Assembly (NCBI GenBank): GCA_022496185.1
Contig: WTXG01000015.1
Span: 248,001-312,000 of the forward strand
Length of the DNA stretch: 64,000 bases
Reading direction: 5' to 3'
Source: Multifurca ochricompacta
Lineage: Eukaryota > Basidiomycota > Agaricomycetes > Russulales > Russulaceae
Shown piece after piece: positions 47,786-59,295 of this stretch. The notes below the pieces were generated by a model, which searched no databases, had not been told where the DNA came from, and saw nothing but the letters and a program-made list of their open reading frames with translations. The position numbers and the translations under genes were made by a program. The first letter of the stretch is position 1. Each line of letters starts with the position of its first letter.

Positions 47786-50700
47786 ATGTCAGATAAACTT
47801 GCGAGTAAAACAACGTCTGCTCTCTCTTCAGGTTCTGCGCTCTCTCCAGATGTGTCTCCTACTCAAACCCCTTCACCGACATCAAAACATTCTCCAGGTC
47901 TCCAAATACCAGAGCCCACGGACGGGTACTTCAGATATAATGAAGAAAAGACTCTTCGTCATGTACGTCAGTAACGTCCGTCGTCACAAGGGCCAAGGAG
48001 GAGTACGTTGGGCAGAAAAAAAACAGAGGCGGTCATGGCAGGTCTCGGGATGAGATGCTCACTTGGTCATTTCGATAGATCGAAGAAAAAGTATGGTCGC
48101 ATCGGCGACAGTCGGTGCCTCAATCAGAGGCAGTTCTGCCCCTCTCTGGCTCGCCGTTTCTCGACCCACTCCCAGACTCACATGTACAACGCGGCCCAAC
48201 ACCTCTCAAGCTTGGCCCGACCATTGATGGCGTTGAATCCAGCCCTATATTCCATGAAGAAGAGCTTAATGAGAATTTGGACCCAAGTGCGGTCAACAGT
48301 ATTGTCAATATAGTGCTCTGCACCTGCTGACGCCTCGCTCGCTTTATTCGAATAGTCGCGACGCCTTTGGATCTCACCCCAGAAATGAGTAACACGTTCG
48401 AACTCCTGCGTAGATGCCTCGAGTTGCGCGATAAGTATATCACCGTCTCCAAACAGCGGATTGGTGACAACCCACGCGATCACGATAGTCTCTTCCATGG
48501 CATCGCGGAAGGCATCTCAGACGTAATGGGCGTACGCCCAGAGGCCACTGGCTCATACGAACTCACGCAGGAACGATTTGAGCCTTGGCACATATACCCT
48601 CGTCCACCTCCGCCTCACTGGCATTTGTCAGTGGACCAGGCTGTGTCTTCTGGAACGGTTTCCCCCCGCGACGTGTTCGATTTTTCCCTGCTTGAGATTC
48701 CCGGCGCACATGAATGGGAATTCGAGGTCGACGATAAGGGCATATACCAGGTGTACCATGACGTGTCAGGTAGGTTTGTCCCGCTTGCCACCTGATATTT
48801 TTGTTGAGCTCTTGCCAGCGGAAGACAAAAAACCCATCTTTGACATTCCAAGCATTAAAGAGTATTTTATGGATCTTGACTTCGTACTTGGGGTCATTTC
48901 TGATGGCCCTGCCAAGAGCTTTGCATTCCGTCGCTTGCAATATCTTCGAGGGAAATTTTCTATGTACTCTTTACTCAATGAGTTTCAAGAAATGACAGAA
49001 ATGAAGGTTCGTTCTTCTCTGCCTAGTGCAATCTAGCGATTTGCTCAATCTGCCGCTTAAAGCGCGTTCCTCACCGGTAATGCTACAATCTAATCTGTTG
49101 AACTCACTGCTCAGCCTACCATGCCCCAGTGACTTTTATAATGTCCGGAAAGTTGATACCCACGTTCACCATTCTAGCAGCATGAATCAGAAGCATCTTT
49201 TGCGATTCATCAAGTCAAAAATGAAGCGAGACTCCCAGGTTTCGATATCTCCCTCTCTGTCCTGCAGCGCAATCAGGCTCATGGTTTCATAGGACGTCGT
49301 GATCTTCCGTGACGGTGCAGAATTAACGCTCCAGCAGGTCTTTGAGTCACTTAAACTCACGGCGTATGATCTTTCTATCGATACCCTTGACATGCATGCG
49401 CACCAAGACTCGTTTCATCGCTTCGACAAATTCAACCTCAAATACAACCCGATTGGCGAGTCCCGCCTACGCGAGATTTTCCTCAAAACGGACAATTATA
49501 TAAATGGGCGATATCTTGCAGAGCTAACCCGAGGTATATTAGTACTATGGATCTCGTGGAGCGTCACTTATATACCAATTTTCAGAGGTGATGACTGACT
49601 TGGAGCAGGGCAAGTATCAAGTGAGCGTTTAGGGTCTCTGATTTCTTGACAGGGCCAAATATGTGCATTGCATGACAGAACTGCGAGTGGCGCCTAAGTA
49701 TCTATGGAAGGAAGGAAACCGAGTGGGACCAGCTCGCGAACTGGGTTATCGACAATAAACTCTTCTCACATAATGTGCGCTGGCTCATACAGGTCCCGCG
49801 CTTGTATGACGTGTACAAAGAAAATGGGTCAATCCAGAATTTTGGAGATATAGTGAAAAGTATGTGGCCAAATTCTACGGATTTGGGCTCAAGGGCTTAG
49901 GATATTGGTAGATATGTTCAAACCTCTGTTTGAGGTTACCAAAGATCCTTCTTCACACCCCAAACTACACATCTTTTTGCAGCGCGTCATTGGCTTTGAC
50001 ACCGTTGACGATGAATCGAAAACCGAGCGTCGGTACCACAAGAAGTTCCCGTATCCTAAAGTCTGGGACTTCCCACAATCACCACCATACTCCTATTGGT
50101 TTGTCACATCTTTGTAAAGCCCTGTGTTGTCACTCAGATTGTATGCGGTTGCAGGGTTTACTACATGTTTGCCAATATGGCGAGCTTGAATAACTGGCGT
50201 CACGCCCGGGGCTTTAGTAATTCTGGTTCACCAACTGGCGCGTCTCATTTACTAAGTGAAATTACAGACACCTTCGTCTTCCGTCCGCACGCCGGGGAGG
50301 CGGGCGACACGGACCATCTGACATCTGCCTTCTTAACTTCTCACTCTATCTCTCATGGCATCTTGCTACGCAAGGTGCCCGCATTGCAGTATTTGTTCTA
50401 CCTCAAACAGATTGGCATTGCAATGAGCCCGCTAAGCAACAATGCGCTCTTTCTCACCTATGAGCGCAATCCTTTACCCGACTTTTTCAAAGCAGGGCTC
50501 AACGTTAGTTTGAGTACGGACGACCCACTGCAGTTCCACTTTACAAAGGTTCGGATCTAGTTAACCTCGTGACTCAAAAAAAAGGCAAACGAGCGTTAAC
50601 GCATATTTGAGTAGGAACCGCTGCTAGAGGAATACAGTGTTGCTGCGCACATTCTCAAGCTTCCGCAGAGTTCTCTGTGTGAACTGGCGCGAAATTCAGT

Positions 50701-50947
50701 CATCCAAAGTGGTTTCGAGATGGAGGTCAAGCGCCACTGGCTGGGCCAGAAGTGGTATCTCCCTGGAGCGGCGGGAAACGACATTAACAAGGCAAGTAAT
50801 CTGAAAGCGAGAGACAGAGATGCTGAACTTAAGACACGCTTATCGTTTTTTTAGACCAACGTGCCGAATGGAAGGGTAAGGTTCAGACACGAGACGCTTT
50901 TGGATGAATTTGCGCTCATCGGCGCGATCAAAAGTCGGACCTTGTGA
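47786..50947 (+). CDS. AMD1: AMP deaminase
   Basis: A multi-exon gene with start Met 47786 ([15 protein letters not shown]). The N-terminal 200 residues are variable. The catalytic part shows [37 protein letters not shown] (zinc ligands HxH), [86 protein letters not shown] and [13 protein letters not shown] (zinc Asp), then [12 protein letters not shown] and [12 protein letters not shown]. All amidohydrolase metal and catalytic residues I expect are present. It converts AMP to IMP in purine nucleotide balance. Introns can be placed, for example GTATTG...TAG at about 48299–48352 that removes an in-frame stop, and GTAGGT...CAG at about 48771–48819. Length and order fit the family. Confidence 0.92.
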
Positions 50948-51847
50948 AGTGGTATTCGAGAATATAAATTGTATTCTATACCCAACATAGTTAAAGGGCG
51001 GGGGCATGTGCCATGTCACATTTATACACACACACACTCGGATCATCATTCATTTGTTACATCCAAATATCCAATCAAATAGGTCCCGTCCCGTTGCGGG
51101 GAGACCCTCTCTAAAAGAAAATACACACTACACATTATCCATTAGGAGTTGTGTAAATTAAAGATTGGGTTATGTGTGCAAGTGGGTGAGTGAGCGAGCG
51201 ACTCTTAACTCTCTAACTCTAAAACTCTAACTGTGTGGGAAACAACCTCCCTTTCACCCTCCTCCTCCTCCCCTAGAACCCCTAGAAAAAAAAATTAAAA
51301 AATGTTTTAGAAAAATCCCATGACGTGCGGTGATTGTTAAATGGCTGGGTGGGTGGGTGGTGAATCAAAAATAAATAAATAAATAAAAATATCCAAACCT
51401 CCCTCTTCGGCGTCAGATGTGCCTGTGGTTCACCACCAGTCATTACTAATTATTATAATATTAATAAGAAGCCTAGTCCTGGGGCTAGAAGCAGGTTCAA
51501 AGACGGACGATGAATCTAATCTTAATCTCTTCTTTGTTGTCGTGTTGGTGTAGGGAAAGGATGGAATGAATTTTCATCGATAGTACAGCCATGTTGGTTT
51601 TTTTTTGTTTTTTTTTTTTGGCCATAACTCACAAAAAAAAAAAAAAAGGGAATAACACCATCATTCACCGTCGAACACACATAGAGAGAAGTGAAGAAGA
51701 AGAAGAAGGTTGCAAGTAAAAAAAAAAAGAAAGGAAGGGAGAGGAAGGGAGGAGCTTTAGTTAATAGAGTGAGTGTCCAGTCTTTTTCTCTAAAATACAT
51801 ACATCCCAATATGCTCTTCACTAACGCCAGCCTTGTGAGGGGAAAGA

Positions 51848-51878
<31 letters not shown>

Positions 51879-51955
51879 ACATTGCATCCCCCTCCCCTCT
51901 CCCCCCCAAAAAAAAGAGATCCTGCTCATTTATGACGACGACCCTCCCCTTGTTC
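50948..51955. other. Intergenic, repeat-rich
   Basis: About 1 kb between the convergent AMP deaminase and MAPKK genes: homopolymer A/T tracts near 51597–51646, GAA-rich DNA near 51693, and a (GAAA)n array at about 51855–51878. No gene supported. Confidence 0.6.
51855..51878. repeat. (GAAA)n microsatellite
   Basis: About six perfect GAAA units. Similar arrays occur in two introns of the APC2 gene at about 57313–57348 and 57672–57705. Confidence 0.85.
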
Positions 51956-53776
51956 TCAGAATGTGCTTGCCCACGCTTCAAGGTCAAAATTTGTCGTTTG
52001 CGCATGTGCGATCCATTCATGATTCTGTGTGGGAAGAGGAAAAGGAAAAAAAAAAAACGCTCAAGTTAGCACTGGTGTCACACACGCAACAAGGGGGTGT
52101 GCGCGTCTGATTGTGACTGACGTGCGAGCCTGATGCTACAAATGGAATTTAATTAAAAAAAAGAAAATTCTCACTCACCAACAGATCTTTGGGCGTCCGT
52201 CGTTGATCCGGGTCTTTCAGCAAGCAGCTGTTCACAAAGTCCTCGGCCATTTTCGGGAAGCGACTTTCTGGCGTGAGCTTTGGAGCTGGCTCGTTCACGA
52301 TATGTTGAAGTAACTCGAGGATGCTCATAGTCATCCCACCCCCCTGCAAACTCACCCCCTTACTCTTCCGTCGATTACGCTTCCCCTCCTTGCTCTTATC
52401 TTTCTTCGTTTCTAGAGGTACAGGCCGTGATGGTGAAAGCGTCCCCTCGAATTCAGACAGGTCAGAATCGTCATCCGACGCAGACTCGGAGAATGGGAAT
52501 CGACCAAGAGCGAGCTCGATGAGCGAAATGCCAAGCGACCAGACGTCAGACTTGACAGTATACTGTGCACCCTGTATCCGCTCGGGCTACAGGACGTCAT
52601 CCAATCTCAACCAAAATGCACAGTATTAAAACCAATACCCGTGGCAATGACACGCACGCTCATATAGGTTGACGTCCCAACAAAGGTATCTGCGATCGAA
52701 TTGATGAGTTCGCCCGAAACGCCGAAATCACATATCTTGATCTGCCCCTTGGAATTACACAAGATATTGGACGGCTTGATATCTGGTCACGTTCCATTGA
52801 GAGTGAGTGGGTGGGTGGATGGGAGAGATAACTTGTCAATACCACTGCCCCGGTTAAAACTACGAGATGGGACGGTTACCGCGGTGAATGATTCGATGAA
52901 CGTCGTAAAGGTAAGTGAGACCCTCGAGCACAGCATGTGCGACGCTAGCCACGACTTCAATGTCGATTGGACCTATCCGTTTGTAGATACCATCGAGCGA
53001 ACCCTTGTCCATGAACTCCATGCAGATGCAGATATTGGGATCAGACAAGAACGCGCCATAGAACGAAATGATGTATCCCGAATGACAGTCGTGCATAATT
53101 TGTAATTCGCGTAAGATTTGCTTACGCACGGATGGCTTCGCGTCGATGAGAACAATCTTTCCTTCCCCCGGTAGGGGGTTAACTCAGTGAGCAAAATTGT
53201 GTGTGCACTAGAACCAGAAGAGGGAGGGAGGAGGAGGGGGGGGGGGGGGTTTGTGTGAGAACAACAATACCTACCTTCTTAGCCATAATAGTATGCGTCG
53301 GCACATGCTCCACTTTCTTCACGCTCCCTCCATTCCCTTGTCCCAACTCGTTCAGATCCTTAAGATCCTCGTCACGGAGATCATACTTGACCGCCGCATT
53401 CATGTCAAGATTGGCGAGCGTATTCGATAGCGTGGTATGATAAGTCATCCGTTTCACGCTCGCGGACATAGTAGCAGTGGCAGGCGCCGACGTGGGTCCG
53501 GCGTAACGGAAAGTATTCCTTCACTTGTCGTCATTGTCGTCGTTGTCGTTGTCGCTGTCGTGTCAGCGGGCGCTTTAGGTTTCAAATTCATCGGCGGAGG
53601 CCGCTTCTTAGCTCCTGCTCCTCCTGCTCCTCCCACCGCTGCTGCTGCTGCTGCTGGTTTGTCGCTGGTGGTGGACGTGTAGCCATGGGCTCTGATTCTG
53701 ATGACGACTGAGGGAGTACGGGTACGTGGAGTTGGAGAGACTTGAAGTTGCGTTTCGAACGGATGGGAGGACTCAT
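51956..53776 (-). CDS. Ste7-type MAP kinase kinase
   Basis: Kinase landmarks in order: [15 protein letters not shown] (P-loop), IMAKK (catalytic Lys) then [52 protein letters not shown] spliced to [33 protein letters not shown] (SxxxT activation loop), TSTYMS spliced to PERIQG, then [21 protein letters not shown] Lys/Ser-rich insert follows, then [13 protein letters not shown] and [17 protein letters not shown] 3' intron leads to a final exon, [20 protein letters not shown], ending at 51956. The N-terminus from Met 53776 ([18 protein letters not shown]) carries a basic-hydrophobic MAPK docking site. Between it and the kinase domain the reading frame changes twice across CAG/GGA/ACA repeats, so that stretch is not modelled. 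Best fits the pheromone/mating-pathway MAPKK Ste7/Fuz7. Confidence 0.85.
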
Positions 53777-54640
53777 CGCGGCTTTTATAGCCACACGAAA
53801 AGCTTTCGTTTCCGCAGAAATGAAGAAAGAGAGAGAGAGAAAAACAAAGAAAACAAACAGATACCTAAAGTTATTCTTGCACCTGCTTAAGAACGCAAGG
53901 AGTGAGGGAGTGAGTGAGTGAGATGCAACAAAAGACACAAGGACGATGTCTTGATTTAACCAACTCGATTATGTAAGCGTTTATATCGCGTGCCTTGAGG
54001 CCTTTGAGAGAGAGGGAGAGAGAGAAAGAGGGCTGAGGAACTGAGGGAACTATAAACTATAACTCTAAAATATAAAAATATAACGGTCTAAATAGTTTAA
54101 CTTTTCATCAATAATCTTTAGAAGGGGAGGAAGCACCAGGGGAGACAAGAGTCCGCTTTGTCGCGTGTAGCTCATCCGCACCTCGCAACCAAACCTTTTT
54201 TAACCTGCCCGTATTTATCACAAACGTAGCAGCCCAAAAGAAACAAAAGATGAAAGAGAGAATTTGTAGAGTCACACGACTGTAGACTGATAACCTAGAC
54301 GGTGGTTTGTACAACCAACGCCCTTTCCCAGTTCCAAGGCAACAGAGTACAAAGTCGTTGATTAATACATCAATTCATGTGGTATTCGCCCCTTGACCTG
54401 CTCTACTACCATCGCGCAATGTCCAACCAAATGGATGAGCGGCCCCCTCAAAAAAAAAAAAAGGCAGAAATGATTGCGGTTTTACAGCGCCAGCGCCATT
54501 CGCGGAAGCACGCGGGTCCAGGCCTTAGAACTCTCGTCCTTCCCTCATTTCCGTTAAACCACCTTGTTTCTTTCATTTCTTCGTTTCTTCTCGAGAAGTG
54601 CAAGAAAGTGTGGCCCCCCCCCCCCCCCTGATCGGGTTGG
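53777..54640. other. Intergenic, MAPKK promoter and APC2 3' flank
   Basis: Purine-rich (GAGAGA near 54004–54030), with a C tract at 54614–54628 close to the APC2 stop. No gene supported. Confidence 0.5.
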
Positions 54641-57316
54641 TTACCGATTAAGTCGCCAAATCCCGTCCTTGACGTTAACGAGTCCCTCACGACGTGCCGC
54701 ATCCATGAATCCCCCGAGTTGATCGACCGTGCGGTCATACCCCGGCGCGAACTTGAGCATCGTCTGGATGCGATCCAGTGGAAGCCCACCGAGGTTCATG
54801 AGCATACCCTCGATAAACTATCAGTCGTAATCAGCTACTGGCATCAGGAGGCACCCCGGAGGGGATCATAGCAAAGACAAAGAACAGGGGCAAGCGCACC
54901 TTCCAATACACCTCCATCTGTCCTGCCTGTTGCTGCTGCACCGTGAGCACAGTCGGCTGTTCCTCTACGAGCGTCGCGCGCGAGCCAGTCGTGGCCATTC
55001 TCACAGGTGCGGCCTCAGCATCCGTCGATGCACTCTCAAGTAGGCGGAAGCGCTGCACATCCGCTCCGTCGCTCTCCTCACGCAACACGCCGCGGTTAAC
55101 CCACGCCAAGAGCGCTTTGAGCGCAGCCGGGCGCTCAACAGGTCCAACACGCGCAACGAGATCACCCACGGTCCAGACGTCTGGCAACAATGTTGCCAAG
55201 TGAGCCAAATAAAAAAAAATGACAATTAGCCGCGCAATTTATAGAATGCTGATACGCCACCTTTTTCCGAGAAAAGTTCGATGAAGGCGGCTTCCAGTGG
55301 CGGAACGTCCGCGCTGATGGTACGGTCCTGTAATTGGATCTCAAGACGGATACTCCCGAGGTGGGAAAGCCAGCGCAGTTTCTTGTCGGGTTTGAACGTC
55401 GTAAATTCGCGCGCGTACGACTCTTGAATCCTGCATGTAATTCCATAACAGAGCCCAAAAAAGCAGAGATAGGGAAAATGGGCTTACTCGTGCAGTTGGC
55501 CAGGTAGAAGAATTTTGGCTGCTTGAAACTGTGGCCAGAAATGTCGAGATATAATGGTCGGGTGCATCACAGACTGTTATAAATAACATTGAGCACTACC
55601 AGAACCAAATAGTTGGTGCACTCACCGAACTCTGAAATTGGACGTGCTGGTCTATTCGCTTTGAATCCGTCATGTCCTTGAGCATAACCTCACAAACTTG
55701 CAACGGGGCTTCGCCGAAGCGAATCTTTAGAATCTCCAAATTTCTGCGCTGTTACCGCGATGAGCGACGAGATCGCATGAGGATTTGAAATGAATGTACC
55801 TCCTTCTCGTAGTTCCCATCGGTAACTGCCAAGAGACGCTGAGCAAGCAGAACCTGGAGTTCCTTGACGAAGAGGTCCTTGGAATCGTAGATACTGACGA
55901 GGGTGCTGACGACATCGCTTGGTTTGTTCACTCGGAAGTCTATCGCATCGCATCGCATCACATCGCATTGCAATTGATCAGTATTGTATTGTATAATATT
56001 GTATTGATGGGATAAGAAAGCCTTACCTGGACCAGCATCGATGGGCTCAGGTTCCCAATTTGGATCGGTGTAGTCATCCACTTGAGCGGTCTGGAGTGGT
56101 TGAATAGGCTCATCTTGATCAACTAACGAATCGCCACTCTCGCCGTCTACAACGAGGCTTGCAACGATACAGCGGATGGTGTCAGGTCGATCACTTGATA
56201 TATTAGATTAGATTAGGTGATATGTGTGACTCTGACTCGAGTCAAAGCAGCAGCTCACCGGAGATAGCGTCTGATCGGGTCTGCGACTTTAAAGAGTAAG
56301 ACACCGGGGGGGTCTATGATACGTAGACATCGTATCAATGATACATATTGGGTCAAGATATCTTTGGTATCCGCGCCAGGGTGAAGTAGCCTTTTTTTAT
56401 TTCTGTAGAGTCAAGTTGAGCTGGTGGTGATGGTGATGGTGATGGTGATGGTGATGTTAACTAAGCTTACGCTTTACGCAACGTTTGGACGAGTTGTGAG
56501 CGCTGATCTACACGTTGTAAACATTCCTAAATAAAACCCGGGATACCCGTCCGATGGTAAGTAAGCGAGATGCGAGATAACCGGGTCTGATTACAGATTC
56601 GGATTTAAATTAAATTACCCACTTTGAGGTCATGAAGCGAAGGGATCGAATCGGGATAGTCGATGACGATATCGAACATCTCCTTCGTTCTTAATAAAAA
56701 AAAAATTCATAAGTAATACGAAGCATACGGATGACAATCCTACTGACCGAAGATCACATAAAGTTTTGCAAACATGGAAGTCGAATCGAGATCCGACACC
56801 TTGTAACATCGTTCTCGCCTCTTCGGCTAAAAAAACAAAAACAAAAACAAAAACAAAACAAAACATTGCATCACATTCCGGTGTGTGCGGTGGGGATACG
56901 AACGACTCACGCGTCTTTGCCCCTCTCGCGTACGGCAACAACATCCAGGGTACAACTTTATCGGCCATCCACTCTCTCAGTTGGCCCAACATAGGCTCAT
57001 CCCATTTCCCCGTACACGTTTCCAAAACGTGTACCTCGATGTGTTCGTAGCACACACTCGCGATGAGCGACTCGTAACGATCCGCGAGCCCAAGGAGTTC
57101 GAAAGATGGCCAGAGCTTGGGGTCTTGCACAGAAGCGGGTATCTCCGGGGTGGTACCCCGTGTGAAGAGGCTGAGCGTCGCCGCGAGGAGCTTCTTGAAC
57201 CCGCCCGCGAAGGTCGAAGGCAGAACGGAGAAAATGTGGGTTTGGAAATTGACGATGTAGGCAGAAGATATGGTATGGCCCAACCTAGATGGGCTGACGT
57301 CGTCGGACGGAAGGAA

Positions 57317-57349
<33 letters not shown>

Positions 57350-58137
57350 GAAGGAGTGGAGAGAGAGAGGGAGAGAGGGAGGTAGAGAGGGACTTACTCG
57401 CCACCTGGAGCCCACGCAAAGTACCAATCTGCTAACAGAAGGACCAGACGACCAATCACATCCGCTTCTCCGCTGGCCTTTTTAGAGTCAGTAGCTGAGT
57501 TTTTTTTTCTTTTTCTTTTTTTTTCGTCCGATGTAGGAAGAAAACGAACGAACCTCGTACTCCGCCATAAACCTCATCACATCATTCGTAATCAGATGCT
57601 GATTGCGCCGCATGTCCTCTAAAGTCGGATGTTATTCAGATGAATACGACGACCCCCCCTCCCCGGGCCAAGAAAAAGAAAGAAAGAAAGAAAGAAAGAA
57701 AGAAAAAAGAGATCTGCCGCACCGACAAAGCTCTCTAGAAGCATAGGCAACATCCGGCACTGCATAAGCACATCAAAGGCGCCTCTCACTTCATGCGTGT
57801 CTGTTCAAGATGCAAACCTCAATTAAAATACACAAGTGCGCCATTTACCCGATAGAGAAGAGCTGCAACCATCACTCACTAAAGTCCTTTGGGGGTGCTC
57901 CAAGATCTCGCGGACGTAAAAAATCAGCGGCGACTGCCCAAGCCTAGTAACAAAATAGTTATCAGGAGGGGTGGGCGGGGGGAGGGGGGAAGAGGAAAGA
58001 AAGAGTTTTTTTTATTTTTATTTTTTTACCTTGCTGAAATCCATGAGCCCGGAAATGCCTTGTGAACCCCTATTGAGCCTATTGAAAGAATCTTGCCATT
58101 TCGCCGCGACTTGGTTGCGCAAAGCTTCGGAGGCCAT
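54641..58137 (-). CDS. APC2: Anaphase-promoting complex subunit 2 (cullin-like)
   Basis: Start Met 58137 (MASEALRNQVAAKWQDSF); stop at 54641–54643 after WRLNR. Many exons (more than ten) are read through repeat-filled introns. Cullin-repeat sequence includes QHLITNDVMRFMAEYE and GGFKKLLAATLSLF. The cullin-homology region has DVVSTLVSIYDSKDLFVKEL, LLAQRLLAVTDGNYEKE, NLEILKIRFGEAPLQVCEVM, FWPQFQAAKILLPG, FTTFKPDKKLRWLSHLGS and IRLEIQLQDRTISADVPPLE. The winged-helix C-terminus has VYWKFIEGMLMNLGG, LPLDRIQTMLK and GLVNVKDGIWRLNR. The order matches APC2 rather than Cul1/3/4, which end with a neddylation motif absent here. APC2 binds the RING subunit Apc11 as the catalytic core of the mitotic ubiquitin ligase. 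Confidence 0.88.
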
Positions 58138-59295
58138 CACGACAACGACGATGATGGATGGATCCACTTTTAGACTCTCTCCCCCCTCGTGAACCAACTA
58201 AACCAACAACAGTCAACAATTCCACCAAAACCGCGTCTTATCACGTGATTCTCCCATCTTATACTACGAAGCCCGAAGCCAGTAGAAAAGAATAAAGTCC
58301 ATACGGACGACACAAGTGGGGTGTGATATTCCCACCAAATATTCAATATCAAATCAAAATAAACTTTGATGCTTGATGCTCTCGGGGCAGGAGGTTGGGT
58401 CGGGGGGGGTGGAAAACCATGAATGGCATGGGATCTAACCTAACCTAACCTAATCCCTCTCTCTCTTGACTCTTGTATGTGCAAACCACCCATCAATTAA
58501 AAATAGCAAAGGAGAGTGGGAGTCTCTATCTTTCTCTTTCTCTCTCTCTCTCTCTACCTCCTTACACTACTACTACTACTACTCTAATTAAGAAAATCAC
58601 GAGCTTTATATATATCCCACCGTCGTTACTTCGCTGGGGATTCCCTTCCCCTGCAATATTTATTCAACAAGTTGGCGTAGTAACTACGACACGGTCCTAC
58701 CAAAATAGCCAATCAGAGCACCCATCGACGTTTAATACACCACCACCACCACCACCACCAAAAAAAAAAAACAAAGAAAAAAAAAAGGTATGGTATATAT
58801 ATATATATTGAATCAAGCTGCGCACACACACATCATGTAACTTAAAAAAAAAAAACGTCGACCAACGTAACGACTTTGTTTACCCCGCCGGTCCTGAACT
58901 GTCCGCACACGAAATGCATGGAAGAAAAAAAAAATTGACTATAGTACATCATGAATCACAGCTAAACAAAAAAAAAAAAGAGTAAGGAGGAAGAGAGAGA
59001 GAAAAAAAAAAGCAGGGAATGGCACACGCGCGCGCCCCGGGCACGACAGTACAGCATCAACGTCATCAAGATCGTAAGCATCACAGATGGGAGAGAGAGT
59101 GGTGGGAGAGCAAAGGAAAAGAAGAAAGTAAAAAAAAAAAGGATAACTATGAAGACAGCAGAGAAAAAAATGACAAAAAAAAAAAGAACTGAAGCCTCCA
59201 GGATCGGAAATCTATGGCCCGGGTTGCCTCATCTACAGCTAGGTTGTATAAACACACAGTTTTTGAATTTCGTGAATTTGGCAGCAAGCACACAA
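58138..59295. other. Intergenic, repeat-rich
   Basis: APC2 promoter region and AMPK-beta 3' flank. Contains CTAAC units near 58437–58453, (TC)n near 58530–58553, (ACC)n near 58740–58758 and many short A tracts. No gene supported. Confidence 0.55.

Noticed and set aside
56885..57385. 166-codon plus-strand open frame
   Set aside because: Antisense of APC2 exons and of a GAAA repeat; APC2 motifs on the minus strand explain the region.
58436..58455. CTAACC-like tandem units
   Set aside because: Too short and not the CCCTAA telomere unit; ordinary intergenic simple repeat.
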